A stretch of DNA of 64,000 nucleotides, from assembly GCF_003966565.1 (NCBI RefSeq), contig NZ_AP018718.1:868001-932000 (forward strand), given 5' to 3'. The notes below the pieces were generated by a model that was given only the letters and a program-made list of their open reading frames with translations, made no database searches and was not told the DNA's origin. Of the stretch, positions 6,570 to 14,328 are shown in pieces. The first letter of the stretch is position 1. Each line of letters begins with the position of its first letter. Origin of the DNA: Sulfuricystis multivorans (lineage in GTDB: Bacteria > Pseudomonadota > Gammaproteobacteria > Burkholderiales > Rhodocyclaceae). The position numbers were made by a program, and so were the translations under genes.

Positions 6570-7514
6570 ATGAGCGCGCCTGCCGACCCGCGTGACCCGA
6601 ATGCCCTGCCGATCGCGCATGCCACTGCCAAGGCTTATCTGCTTCTCACGCTGCTCATCATTCTTCTTGCCGGATTCGTGCTGTATGTGATGCACGCGCG
6701 CGGGGTGTTCGAGGAGAAACGGCATTTCGTGCTGCTGGCGGAAAATTCCGAAGGGGTTACGGTCGGCATGGACATGACCTTTTCCGGCTTTGCGATCGGC
6801 CGGGTGGCGAAGATCGAGCTGGGCGAAGACGGCAAGGCGCACATCCATGTCGAGGTGCCCGTCAAGGATGCGCGCTGGCTGCGCACTTCATCGGTATTCA
6901 CGCTCGAACGCGGTCTCGTCGGTGGCGCAAAGTTGCGTGCCTATACGGGCATCCTCGACGATCCGCCGCTGCCCGAGGGCGCGCGCCGCGAGGTCTTGAT
7001 CGGCGATGCGACAGCGGGCATCCCGCAGCTCGTGGCCACGATGCGCGATCTCATCGACAATCTGAAACGAATCACCGCTGCCGATGCGCCGCTGCGCGCA
7101 AGCCTCGCCAATCTGCAGACGCTCACCGGCCGGATGACCGGCAAGGACGGCAGCCTGCCCGGCTTGCTGGGCGAGGCCGGTGCAAAACGGGTGCTCGAGG
7201 CGCTCGAGCGCAGCAACCGCCTGCTCGCCCAGGCCGATGCGAAGATCCTGGGCCGCGAAGGCGTGCTGGATGAAACGCAGGCGGCCGTTGCCGAACTGCG
7301 CCACTTGCTCGGCCAAGCGCGGCAAAGCCTCGAGAAGGTCGATGCGACGCTCGATGAGGCGCGGCAGATCGCCGCGAATGCGCGCGTGGCGAGCGAAGAC
7401 CTCGATGTCTTGCGTGCCGAGGTCGAGGCGAGTCTGCGACGCATCTCCCAGCTCGTCGAGGAGGTCAATCGCAAGTGGCCGTTTGCGCGCGAGCGGGAGC
7501 TCAAGCTGCCATGA
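6570..7514 (+). CDS. MlaD-like MCE-domain protein
   Basis: A 314-residue protein anchored by one N-terminal transmembrane helix (residues ~25-46, YLLLTLLIILLAGFVLYVM). It has an MCE domain (residues ~50-130: FVLLAENSEGVTVGMDMTFSG, GRVAKIELGEDGKAHIHVEV) and a long helical C-terminal region (residues ~150-300) with Leu/Ala-rich coiled-coil character. MCE proteins form periplasmic rings or tubes that carry lipids for MlaE-type permeases. Its stop overlaps the start of the lipoprotein gene (ATGA), so the three genes act as one transcription unit. Confidence 0.82.
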   Translation: MSAPADPRDPNALPIAHATAKAYLLLTLLIILLAGFVLYVMHARGVFEEKRHFVLLAENSEGVTVGMDMTFSGFAIGRVAKIELGEDGKAHIHVEVPVKDARWLRTSSVFTLERGLVGGAKLRAYTGILDDPPLPEGARREVLIGDATAGIPQLVATMRDLIDNLKRITAADAPLRASLANLQTLTGRMTGKDGSLPGLLGEAGAKRVLEALERSNRLLAQADAKILGREGVLDETQAAVAELRHLLGQARQSLEKVDATLDEARQIAANARVASEDLDVLRAEVEASLRRISQLVEEVNRKWPFARERELKLP

Positions 7515-8164
7515 AAAGCCTCCTCGCTTTGTTGCTTCTGCTCGCTGGTTGCGCCAGCGCTCCGGCGGTGCCGGACTGGCGGGTCAACGCCCATGCGGCG
7601 CTCGGCAATTACACGGCCGCCTATTTCGCCGGCCGCGAGCGCGTAGCCCGGCTGGAACTGGCGCGCGCCCGCGCCGAGGTCGCGCGGACCGGCGAGGCAA
7701 GCCAGATGGCGCGGGTGGAGCTCGTCGCCTGCGCGCTCGAAGTCGCCAGCCTCGCGGCGACGCAATGCCCGGCATTCCAGGTGCTTGAGCAGGATGCCGA
7801 TGCCGCGGCCAGGGCGTATGCCGACTATCTCGCCGGCCGCTGGGAAAGACTCGATGCCGCGCTCTTGCCGCCAGCGCAGCAGGGTGTGCCGGCAAGCCGC
7901 GATGCGCTCGCAACGCTTTCCGCGATCGAAGATCCGCTTTCCCGGCTCGTCGCGGCCGCATTACTTCTTCGGGCCGGCCGCCTGCCGCCGGCAGGCATCG
8001 ATCTCGCGATCGACACCGCATCGCAACAGGGCTGGCGGCGGCCGCTGCTGGCGTGGCTGAGTTTTGCGCGTGATCGTTGCAAGGCTGCCGGCGATGCTGC
8101 CTGTGCAGCGGCACGTCAGCGGCGGATCGATTATGTGCTCGGTTCCACCCGGCCCGACCGGTAG
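7511..8164 (+). CDS. Putative lipoprotein associated with the MCE transport genes
   Basis: A 217-residue protein starting MKSLLALLLLLAGCASAP, a clear lipoprotein signal with lipobox LAGC (lipidated Cys at residue 14). The rest is Ala/Arg-rich and helical (ELARARAEVARTGEASQMAR, AARAYADYLAGRWERLDAAL) with no recognised domain. Four Cys residues (EVASL-preceding C, TQC, DRC, DAAC) are present. By position it may be the outer-membrane partner of the MCE system, in the manner of PqiC/MlaA-like lipoproteins, but the sequence does not show that. The start at 7511 overlaps the preceding stop. Confidence 0.65.
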   Translation: MKSLLALLLLLAGCASAPAVPDWRVNAHAALGNYTAAYFAGRERVARLELARARAEVARTGEASQMARVELVACALEVASLAATQCPAFQVLEQDADAAARAYADYLAGRWERLDAALLPPAQQGVPASRDALATLSAIEDPLSRLVAAALLLRAGRLPPAGIDLAIDTASQQGWRRPLLAWLSFARDRCKAAGDAACAAARQRRIDYVLGSTRPDR

Positions 8165-8167
8165 AAT
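8162..8167 (+). promoter_or_regulatory. Candidate -10 box before tsaB
   Basis: TAGAAT lies 7 bases before the GTG start of tsaB. Upstream the -35 region is poor (TCGGTT at 17-base spacing), so the call rests on the hexamer alone. If used, the tsaB message would be almost leaderless. Confidence 0.3.
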
Positions 8168-8174
8168 CCGCAGC

Positions 8175-8870
8175 GTGAAACTGATTGCCTTCGAGGCGGC
8201 CACGCGCCGCCTATCCGTTGCCTTGTGGTGCGACGGCTCCCTCTGTGAAAGAAGCGCCGATTACGCCAATGGCGGTTCCGAAGTGCTGCTGCCTTGGACG
8301 CTGGAATTGCTCGCCGAGGCGGGGCTCACCTTACGACGCCTCGACGGCATCGCCTTCGGCGCCGGCCCCGGCGGCTTCACCGGCTTGCGGCTCGCTTGCG
8401 GCGTCGCGCAGGGACTCGCCTGTGGCCTGGATTTGCCGGTGGCGCCGGTTTCCTCTCTTGCTGCGCTGGCCTTGGCGGCGGGCGACGGCCCGGTGCTCGC
8501 CTGCCTCGATGCGCGGATGAACGAAGTCTATCTCGGCGCCTATCGGGTTGCGGGGGATGATGTTGTCGAGCGGATGGCGCCGAAAGTCGGCCCTGGCGCA
8601 ACGGCACCCCTGCCGGAAGGGGATGGCTTTCGCGGCGTAGGAGATGGCTTTGCGACGCCGCACGGCGAGGCAATCCGCGCCCGCATGGGGGCACGTCTCG
8701 AAGCCGTCGCTGCGACGGTATTTCCAAGCGCCGCGGCGGTGGCGCGGCTCGGTGTCCGGCAGCTTGCGCGGGGCGAAGGCGTGCCAGCCAGGCAGGCGCA
8801 GCCGCTCTACGTGCGCGACAAGGTGGCGCTCACCGTCGCGGAACGCCGCGCGCGCGGCGGCGAGAAATGA
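8175..8870 (+). CDS. tsaB: tRNA threonylcarbamoyladenosine modification protein TsaB
   Basis: A 231-residue cytoplasmic protein of the ASKHA fold. Visible family features are MKLIAFEAATRRLSVALW at the N-terminus, GSEVLLPWTLELLAEAGL and the glycine motif GAGPGGFTGLRLACGVAQGLA. TsaB is the non-catalytic scaffold that pairs with TsaD in making t6A37 in ANN-decoding tRNAs. The start is a GTG at 8175, the only one that gives the canonical N-terminus. The stop overlaps rimI by four bases, the usual tsaB-rimI pairing. Confidence 0.9.
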   Translation: MKLIAFEAATRRLSVALWCDGSLCERSADYANGGSEVLLPWTLELLAEAGLTLRRLDGIAFGAGPGGFTGLRLACGVAQGLACGLDLPVAPVSSLAALALAAGDGPVLACLDARMNEVYLGAYRVAGDDVVERMAPKVGPGATAPLPEGDGFRGVGDGFATPHGEAIRARMGARLEAVAATVFPSAAAVARLGVRQLARGEGVPARQAQPLYVRDKVALTVAERRARGGEK

Positions 8871-9304
8871 GTTTCGCGCCGATGACGGCGGATGACGTCG
8901 ATGCCGTGCTGGCGATCGAGGCGGCGGTGCAGGAATTTCCCTGGACGCGCGGCAACTTTCTCGATGCGCTCGCCGCCGGTTATGATGCCTGGGTGATGCG
9001 CGAAGGCGACCGCTTGGTCGGCTTCGCGGTGCTGATGCATGCGGTCGACGAAGCGCATCTGCTGGTGATCGGCATTGCGCCGGATCGTCAGCGCGCCGGG
9101 CGTGGCCGCGCACTGCTCGAGTTCATCGCGGGGCGGGCGCGCGCGGCCGGCATGACGCGCCTCTTGCTCGAGGTGCGTCCCTCGAATCAGCCGGCACTTG
9201 CTTTCTACCGGCAGGCAGGTTTTGTCGAAATCGGCCGGCGGCGGGCTTACTATCCGGCACGGGAAGGAAGGGAAGATGCGATCGTGATGGCCAGGGAACC
9301 ATGA
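8867..9304 (+). CDS. rimI: Ribosomal protein alanine N-acetyltransferase RimI
   Basis: A 145-residue GNAT-fold enzyme. The acetyl-CoA pyrophosphate loop is DRQRAGRGRALLEF (residues ~76-89), preceded by the V-shaped strand AHLLVIGIAP and followed by LLLEVRPSNQPALAFYRQAGF, the Asn-containing C-terminal motif of RimI. RimI acetylates the N-terminal Ala of ribosomal protein bS18. It overlaps both tsaB and the uracil-DNA glycosylase gene by four bases. Confidence 0.88.
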   Translation: MSFAPMTADDVDAVLAIEAAVQEFPWTRGNFLDALAAGYDAWVMREGDRLVGFAVLMHAVDEAHLLVIGIAPDRQRAGRGRALLEFIAGRARAAGMTRLLLEVRPSNQPALAFYRQAGFVEIGRRRAYYPAREGREDAIVMAREP

Positions 9305-10002
9305 ACCGCGAACAGTTGATCAAGGAAATGGGCCTCGGCCCGATCTGGAAACTTCGCCGGCCGCCGCAGAAGTCGGCGGCGGACGCTGCATCGTCCGTCG
9401 CTGCCGCGGCCGCGCCGCTCGATCACCGCACCGCGGCGATCGCGGCGATGGATTGGGATCAATTGCGCCGGGCGGTGGCGGAATGCACCGCCTGTCCGCT
9501 CTATGCCACGCGCAAGCAGGCGGTGCTCGGCGTCGGCGACATCCATGCCGAGTGGCTGTTCGTCGGCGAAGGCCCGGGCGCGGAGGAGGACGAGCGCGGC
9601 GAACCTTTCGTCGGCCAGGCGGGCAAGCTGCTCGACAACATGCTCGCGGCCATTGGCCTTAGGCGGGGGGAGAACGTCTATATCGCCAATGCGGTGAAAT
9701 GCCGGCCGCCCAACAACCGCACGCCGGAAGCCGCTGAGACGGCGGCCTGCTGGCCGTTTCTCGCACGGCAGATCGAGCTCATCCGCCCGAAGCTCATCAT
9801 TGCGCTGGGCAAGCCCGCGGCGCAGACGCTATTGCAACGGGAGGTGACGATCTCGCGGGCGCGCGGCATCATCCACGACTTCGCCGGCACACCGCTGATC
9901 GTCACCTACCATCCGGCCTATCTGCTGCGCAACCTGCCGGACAAAGCCAAGGCCTGGGAGGACCTTTGTTTCATGCGGAAGACGATGGCAAGCCTCCGCT
10001 AA
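9301..10002 (+). CDS. Uracil-DNA glycosylase, Fe-S family 4/5 type
   Basis: A 233-residue protein with a low-complexity N-terminal extension (residues ~1-55, Ala-rich) before the glycosylase domain. Cys residues in [17 protein letters not shown] match the first pair of 4Fe-4S ligands. Motif 1 is [27 protein letters not shown], and [17 protein letters not shown] holds another cluster Cys. A further Cys (TAACWPF) and the terminal motif [11 protein letters not shown] with its His complete the family pattern. These enzymes remove uracil from DNA, and the family often lies next to rimI in betaproteobacteria. The extension resembles the linker of phage-polymerase-like UDG proteins. Confidence 0.87.
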   Translation: MNREQLIKEMGLGPIWKLRRPPQKSAADAASSVAAAAAPLDHRTAAIAAMDWDQLRRAVAECTACPLYATRKQAVLGVGDIHAEWLFVGEGPGAEEDERGEPFVGQAGKLLDNMLAAIGLRRGENVYIANAVKCRPPNNRTPEAAETAACWPFLARQIELIRPKLIIALGKPAAQTLLQREVTISRARGIIHDFAGTPLIVTYHPAYLLRNLPDKAKAWEDLCFMRKTMASLR

Positions 10003-10011
10003 AATCGCCCC

Positions 10012-10755
10012 ATGAACCTTTTGCTTTCCAACGACGACGGCTATTCCGCCCCGGGACTTTCCGCGCTCGCCGCAGCCTTGCAGGATCTGGGCCAGGTGAC
10101 CGTCGTCGCGCCGGAGCGCAACCGCAGCGGCGCATCGAATTCGCTCACCCTCGATCGCCCCCTGCTGCTCAAGACGGCGGAGAACGGTTTCCACTATGTG
10201 AATGGCACGCCCAGCGACTGCGTGCATCTGGCGGTGACCGGCATGCTGCCGCAAGAGCCGGACATGGTGATCTCGGGCATCAATCTCGGCGCCAACATGG
10301 GTGACGATACGATCTATTCCGGCACCGTCGCGGCGGCGATGGAGGGCTATCTGCTTGGTATCCCCGCGCTGGCCGTCTCGTTGGCGAGTTTCGCGGGGCG
10401 CCATTTCGAGACGGCGGCGCGCGTCGTGCGCGCGCTGGTCGAGCGCCTGCACGCCCGGCCGTTTCCCGAGCCGGTGCTGCTCAACGTCAATGTCCCGGAT
10501 CGGCCACAGGCAGAGCTTTCCGGCTGGGAGGTCACCCGCCTGGGTCGCCGCCACAAGGCCGAGCCGGTGGTCAAGCAGGTCTCGCCGCGCGGCGACACGG
10601 TATATTGGATCGGGCCCGCCGGTGCGGCGGCCGATGCCGGCCCCGGCACCGATTTCCATGCGGTCGCGCAGGGCCGGGTGTCGATCACGCCGCTCGCGAT
10701 CGACCTGACGCATGTTGCCCAGCTGGACCGGGTGCGGGAGTGGCTCGGACGATGA
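10012..10755 (+). CDS. surE: 5'/3'-nucleotidase SurE
   Basis: A 247-residue enzyme starting [15 protein letters not shown], whose DD pair binds the catalytic metal. Further family motifs are [29 protein letters not shown] and [28 protein letters not shown]. SurE removes phosphate from nucleoside monophosphates and is a stationary-phase survival protein. It heads the classic surE-pcm-nlpD-rpoS cluster. A TAAAAT hexamer at 10000-10005, overlapping the previous stop, could be its -10 box. Confidence 0.93.
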   Translation: MNLLLSNDDGYSAPGLSALAAALQDLGQVTVVAPERNRSGASNSLTLDRPLLLKTAENGFHYVNGTPSDCVHLAVTGMLPQEPDMVISGINLGANMGDDTIYSGTVAAAMEGYLLGIPALAVSLASFAGRHFETAARVVRALVERLHARPFPEPVLLNVNVPDRPQAELSGWEVTRLGRRHKAEPVVKQVSPRGDTVYWIGPAGAAADAGPGTDFHAVAQGRVSITPLAIDLTHVAQLDRVREWLGR

Positions 10756-11417
10756 ATGCGCATATGGCTTTCCGTGGCGTCGGCATGACCTCGGAGCGCA
10801 CGCGCGCGCGCATGATCGAACGCCTGCGCGAACAGGGGATCAAGAACGAACAGGTGCTGATGGCGTTGGGGCTGGTGCCGCGCCACATCTTCGTCGAGCC
10901 GGCGATGGCGCACCGCGCTTATGAGGACACCGCGCTGCCGCTGATCCTCGGCCAGACCATCTCGCAGCCCTACATCGTCGCGCGCATGATCGAGCTGCTG
11001 CTCGAAGGCCGCGCGAGCCTGGGCAAGACGCTCGAGGTCGGCGCCGGCTGCGGCTATCAGGCGGCGGTGCTCGCCCAGCTCACAAGGGAGGTCTATGGCG
11101 TCGAACGGCTCGCCGCGCTGCTGGCGCGGGCGCGCGAGAACCTCAAGGCGCTGCGCTTGACCCGGGTGCGCCTCAAGCATGGCGATGGCATGATGGGTCT
11201 GCCCGAGGCGGCGCCCTTCGAATCGATCATCGTCGCCGCCGCCGCGGCGGCGGTGCCGCAGGCTTTGAAGGACCAGCTGACAGTCGGCGGCCGCCTGGTG
11301 ATGCCGGTCGGCGGCGGCGCGCAGATGCTGATGGTCGTCGAGCGTACCGCGCAGGGCTGGAAAGAAAGCCTCTTCGAGTCGGTGCGCTTCGTGCCTTTGC
11401 TGCCGGGAGTCGGCTGA
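10752..11417 (+). CDS. pcm: Protein-L-isoaspartate O-methyltransferase
   Basis: A 221-residue SAM-dependent methyltransferase that repairs isoaspartyl residues in aged proteins. Visible motifs: [36 protein letters not shown] (substrate-binding), the SAM loop [17 protein letters not shown] and [20 protein letters not shown]. It overlaps surE by four bases and nlpD by one base. The start at 10752 gives a short extra N-terminus ([12 protein letters not shown]); an internal Met at residue 5 or 12 is also possible. Confidence 0.92.
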   Translation: MNAHMAFRGVGMTSERTRARMIERLREQGIKNEQVLMALGLVPRHIFVEPAMAHRAYEDTALPLILGQTISQPYIVARMIELLLEGRASLGKTLEVGAGCGYQAAVLAQLTREVYGVERLAALLARARENLKALRLTRVRLKHGDGMMGLPEAAPFESIIVAAAAAAVPQALKDQLTVGGRLVMPVGGGAQMLMVVERTAQGWKESLFESVRFVPLLPGVG

Positions 11418-12400
11418 TGAAACGCAGAATCCTCACCCTCGCGCTGCTACTTCTCGCTGGTTGCGCCAGCACGCTGCCGGCCCCGGTGAGCGAGGTGCAA
11501 TCGACCGCCCACATCGAGAAGCCGCGCCTGCCTGCGCCGGCGGAGACTGCGGCCAAGACCCATGTGGTCAAGAAGGGTGAGACGCTCTACGGCATCGCTC
11601 GCGAGCATGGCCTCAACCCCCGTGATCTGGCGGCCTGGAACTTGCTCGACAATACGAGCCGCCTCGTCGTCGGTCAGACCCTACGGCTGACCCCACCTGC
11701 AGCGCCAGCTGCTACGCCCGCGCCGTCGCCAGAAGCCATCGAAGTGCGGCCGATCATTGGCAGCGGTGCCGTCGTTGCCCGCCCTCTCGACGGCGCTGCC
11801 GCAGGCAGTGCCGTTCCACCAGCGCCGACCGTGGCGCCGAGCAGCCATGATGCCGTCAAACGTGCGCCGAAAGGCGGCAAGCTGCCTTACTCGGCAGAGA
11901 ATCTCGCCCTGCTCAAGGGTGAATCCGCACCACCGCCCGCGGCGCTCGCCGCGCCCGCGCCCGGAAAGCCTGCTGCCCCCATCCCACCGGTAACATCGCC
12001 TGCTGCCGCGACGGACTCCGGCAGCGAATGGCTCTGGCCCGCCAACGGCAAGCTGCTCGCCACTTTCAGCGATGGCAATGGCGGCGCCCAGGCGATCAAC
12101 CGCGGCATCGACATCGCCGGCAAGATCGGCGATCCAGTGCGTGCCGCCGCTGCCGGCAAGGTGATCTTCGTCGGTGTCTATCCGAAGCATGGTAATCTCG
12201 TCGTGCTGCTGCATGCCGATGGCTACAGCAGCGTCTATGCCCACAATAGCCGCATCCTCGTCAAGGAGGGCCAGATGGTCAAGCGGGGCGATAAGATCGC
12301 CGAGCTCGGCGATTCCGACGCCGATCAACCCAAACTGCATTTCGAGCTGCGGCACAAGGGCAAGCCGCTCGACCCGCTGAAGCTGTTGCCTGCTCGATGA
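11417..12400 (+). CDS. nlpD: Murein hydrolase activator NlpD
   Basis: A 327-residue lipoprotein: lipobox LAGC with the lipidated Cys at residue 16, a LysM peptidoglycan-binding domain (residues ~52-95, THVVKKGETLYGIAREHG), a Pro/Ala-rich linker and a C-terminal M23/LytM domain (residues ~210-325). Catalytic metal ligands of active M23 enzymes look degenerate: RGIDIAG replaces HGxD and PKLHFELR replaces HLHFE. That agrees with the known role of NlpD as an activator of the amidase AmiC. Downstream rpoS may be partly transcribed from within nlpD, as in E. coli. Confidence 0.9.
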   Translation: MKRRILTLALLLLAGCASTLPAPVSEVQSTAHIEKPRLPAPAETAAKTHVVKKGETLYGIAREHGLNPRDLAAWNLLDNTSRLVVGQTLRLTPPAAPAATPAPSPEAIEVRPIIGSGAVVARPLDGAAAGSAVPPAPTVAPSSHDAVKRAPKGGKLPYSAENLALLKGESAPPPAALAAPAPGKPAAPIPPVTSPAAATDSGSEWLWPANGKLLATFSDGNGGAQAINRGIDIAGKIGDPVRAAAAGKVIFVGVYPKHGNLVVLLHADGYSSVYAHNSRILVKEGQMVKRGDKIAELGDSDADQPKLHFELRHKGKPLDPLKLLPAR

Positions 12401-13356
12401 CGGCTGCCGACGAAGACAACGCCATCGGCGCCGGCGCGCCTGGCGACGCAGCACTGGCGCCGCCGTCGAATGACCATGAAGCGAGTGGCGAGCTCGCTGG
12501 CGAGGACGGCTTCCTCGACGACGTCACGCAGCTGTATCTGAACGAGATCGGCGCCAAGCCGCTGCTCAAGCCGGAAGAGGAGTTTGCGCTGGCGCGTGCG
12601 GTGCGTGCCGGGGATAGCCAAGCGCGCCAGAGGATGATCGAAGCGAACCTCAGGCTGGTGGTGAGCATCGCCAAACATTACCAGCATCGCGGCATTCCGC
12701 TCGACGACCTGATCGAGGAAGGCAACCTCGGCCTGATTCATGCGTTGGAGAAATTCGATCCGGAGCGCGGCTTTCGCTTCTCGACCTATGCGACCTGGTG
12801 GATCCGCCAGAACATCGAGCGCGCGATCATGAATCAGTCGCGCACCGTGCGTCTGCCGGTGCATGTGGTCAAGGAGCTCAATGGCGTGCTGATGGCGCTG
12901 CGCAGAATCGGCGCCGACCCGGAAATGGTCGATGCGGCGCCGACCCCGGTGCTCGAGAAAGTGGCCGGCTTGCTGCACAAACCGGTCGACGAGATTCGCC
13001 GCCTGTTGCTGCTCAACGAACGCACCGCCTCGCTCGATGCGCCGCTCGACATCGACCCTGATTTGTCGATCGCCGACGCGCTCGCCGACGAAAACGCCGT
13101 CGATCCCGAGGTGAGCGTCGAAGAAGACGAGATCGCCCGCCACATCGAAGGCTGGGTCGCCGAGCTGCCCGAGCGTCATCGTTACATCGTCGAAAGACGC
13201 TACGGCCTGAACGAGCGCGACGTCGCGACGTTGGAGGAGTTGGCCGGCGAGCTCGGCGTCACGCGCGAACGCGTGCGGCAACTGCAGATGGAAGCGCTTG
13301 CCCGCCTGCGCCAGCGCATGGCGAGGGATGGCATAGGGGTGCGCTCGTTACTCTAA
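12397..13356 (+). CDS. rpoS: RNA polymerase stationary-phase sigma factor RpoS
   Basis: A 319-residue sigma-70 family protein. Region 1.2 is DDVTQLYLNEIGAKPLLKPEEEFALA, region 2 contains ARQRMIEANLRLVVSIAKHY and FRFSTYATWWIRQNIERAIM, and region 4 ends GVTRERVRQLQMEALARLRQ. The order after nlpD identifies it as RpoS rather than RpoD or RpoH. It should direct general stress and stationary-phase genes. The final nine bases overlap the convergent mltB gene. Confidence 0.93.
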   Translation: MTAADEDNAIGAGAPGDAALAPPSNDHEASGELAGEDGFLDDVTQLYLNEIGAKPLLKPEEEFALARAVRAGDSQARQRMIEANLRLVVSIAKHYQHRGIPLDDLIEEGNLGLIHALEKFDPERGFRFSTYATWWIRQNIERAIMNQSRTVRLPVHVVKELNGVLMALRRIGADPEMVDAAPTPVLEKVAGLLHKPVDEIRRLLLLNERTASLDAPLDIDPDLSIADALADENAVDPEVSVEEDEIARHIEGWVAELPERHRYIVERRYGLNERDVATLEELAGELGVTRERVRQLQMEALARLRQRMARDGIGVRSLL

Positions 13357-14328
13357 GCGTGCCATCAGTGTCGCGGCGAGCCGATAAACCGCCATCGCAT
13401 AGAAGCTCGAACGGTTATAACGCGTCAGCACATAGAAGTTCTGGTAGCCCAGCCAGTATTCGGTCGGCTTTTCCGGTGTGACGAGGTCGATCAGCGCCGC
13501 AGGGGCGTCGGGCGCATCGGCAGGGATCATGACCCCGAAGCTCGCCATCTCCTGCGGCCGTCGCTGGGGCAGGATGCCTTCCTCGATCAGGGCGTCGGCT
13601 GCCGTCTTACCTGCGCCGACTTTGACCGGGATCGCGATCGGCCCGCCTGCTTCCCAGCCGTGCGAGGCGAGAAAGTTCGCCACGCTGCCGATCGCGTCTT
13701 CCGCGCTGCCGACGAGATCGATGCGGCCATCGTGGTCGAAATCCACCGCATAGTGGCGGATGCTCGAGGGCAGAAACTGCGGCAGGCCGATCGCGCCGGC
13801 ATAGGAGCCGCGGTAGCTGTCGGGTGCGCGTCGCTCGTCGCGCGCGAGTAGCAAAAGCGCCTCGAGCTCGCGCCGGAACGCTTCCGCGCGCGGCGGGTAG
13901 TCGAAGGCCAGCGTGGCCAGCGCCGCGAAGCTGTCGAAGCGGCCGAGATGTTTGCCGTAGAAGGTTTCGATGCCGATGATCGCGGCGATGATCTCCGCCG
14001 GCACACCGGTTTTCGCCTCGGCCCGCGCGAGCGCCGCGCGGTGCTGGCACATGAAGCGCAAGCCAGCGGCGATGCGTTTGGGTTCGATGAAACGTGCGCG
14101 ATAGGTTTGCCACGAGCGGATGCGCGGATCGGTGGGCGGCCTGATGGCCTCGATCACCGCGGGCATCGGTCGCGCCTTGGCAAACAGCGCGGCCAGTCGG
14201 GAGCTATCGAGGCCGTGTTTTTCCTGCATCTCGGTGATGAACGTCTGCACCTCTTCGCGCTCGGCGAAACCGGCGGCGTGGGCGGGCAGGGCGAGCAAAA
14301 CGATGACGAGGAAGACGAGCGGTTTCAT
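13348..14328 (-). CDS. mltB: Lytic murein transglycosylase B
   Basis: A 326-residue protein with a cleavable signal peptide (MKPLVFLVIVLLALPAHAAG; no lipobox Cys, so likely a soluble periplasmic form). The SLT/MltB domain has the catalytic Glu in IIGIETFYGKHLGRFDSF, the YAGAIGLPQFLPSSIRHYAVD signature and a Ca-binding-like DFDHDGRIDLVGSAEDAIGS. It cleaves peptidoglycan glycan strands to 1,6-anhydro ends. The start at 14328 overlaps the upstream transglutaminase gene by four bases. The last gene of the moxR-DUF58-tgpA-mltB run. Confidence 0.9.
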   Translation of the reverse strand: MKPLVFLVIVLLALPAHAAGFAEREEVQTFITEMQEKHGLDSSRLAALFAKARPMPAVIEAIRPPTDPRIRSWQTYRARFIEPKRIAAGLRFMCQHRAALARAEAKTGVPAEIIAAIIGIETFYGKHLGRFDSFAALATLAFDYPPRAEAFRRELEALLLLARDERRAPDSYRGSYAGAIGLPQFLPSSIRHYAVDFDHDGRIDLVGSAEDAIGSVANFLASHGWEAGGPIAIPVKVGAGKTAADALIEEGILPQRRPQEMASFGVMIPADAPDAPAALIDLVTPEKPTEYWLGYQNFYVLTRYNRSSFYAMAVYRLAATLMARLE

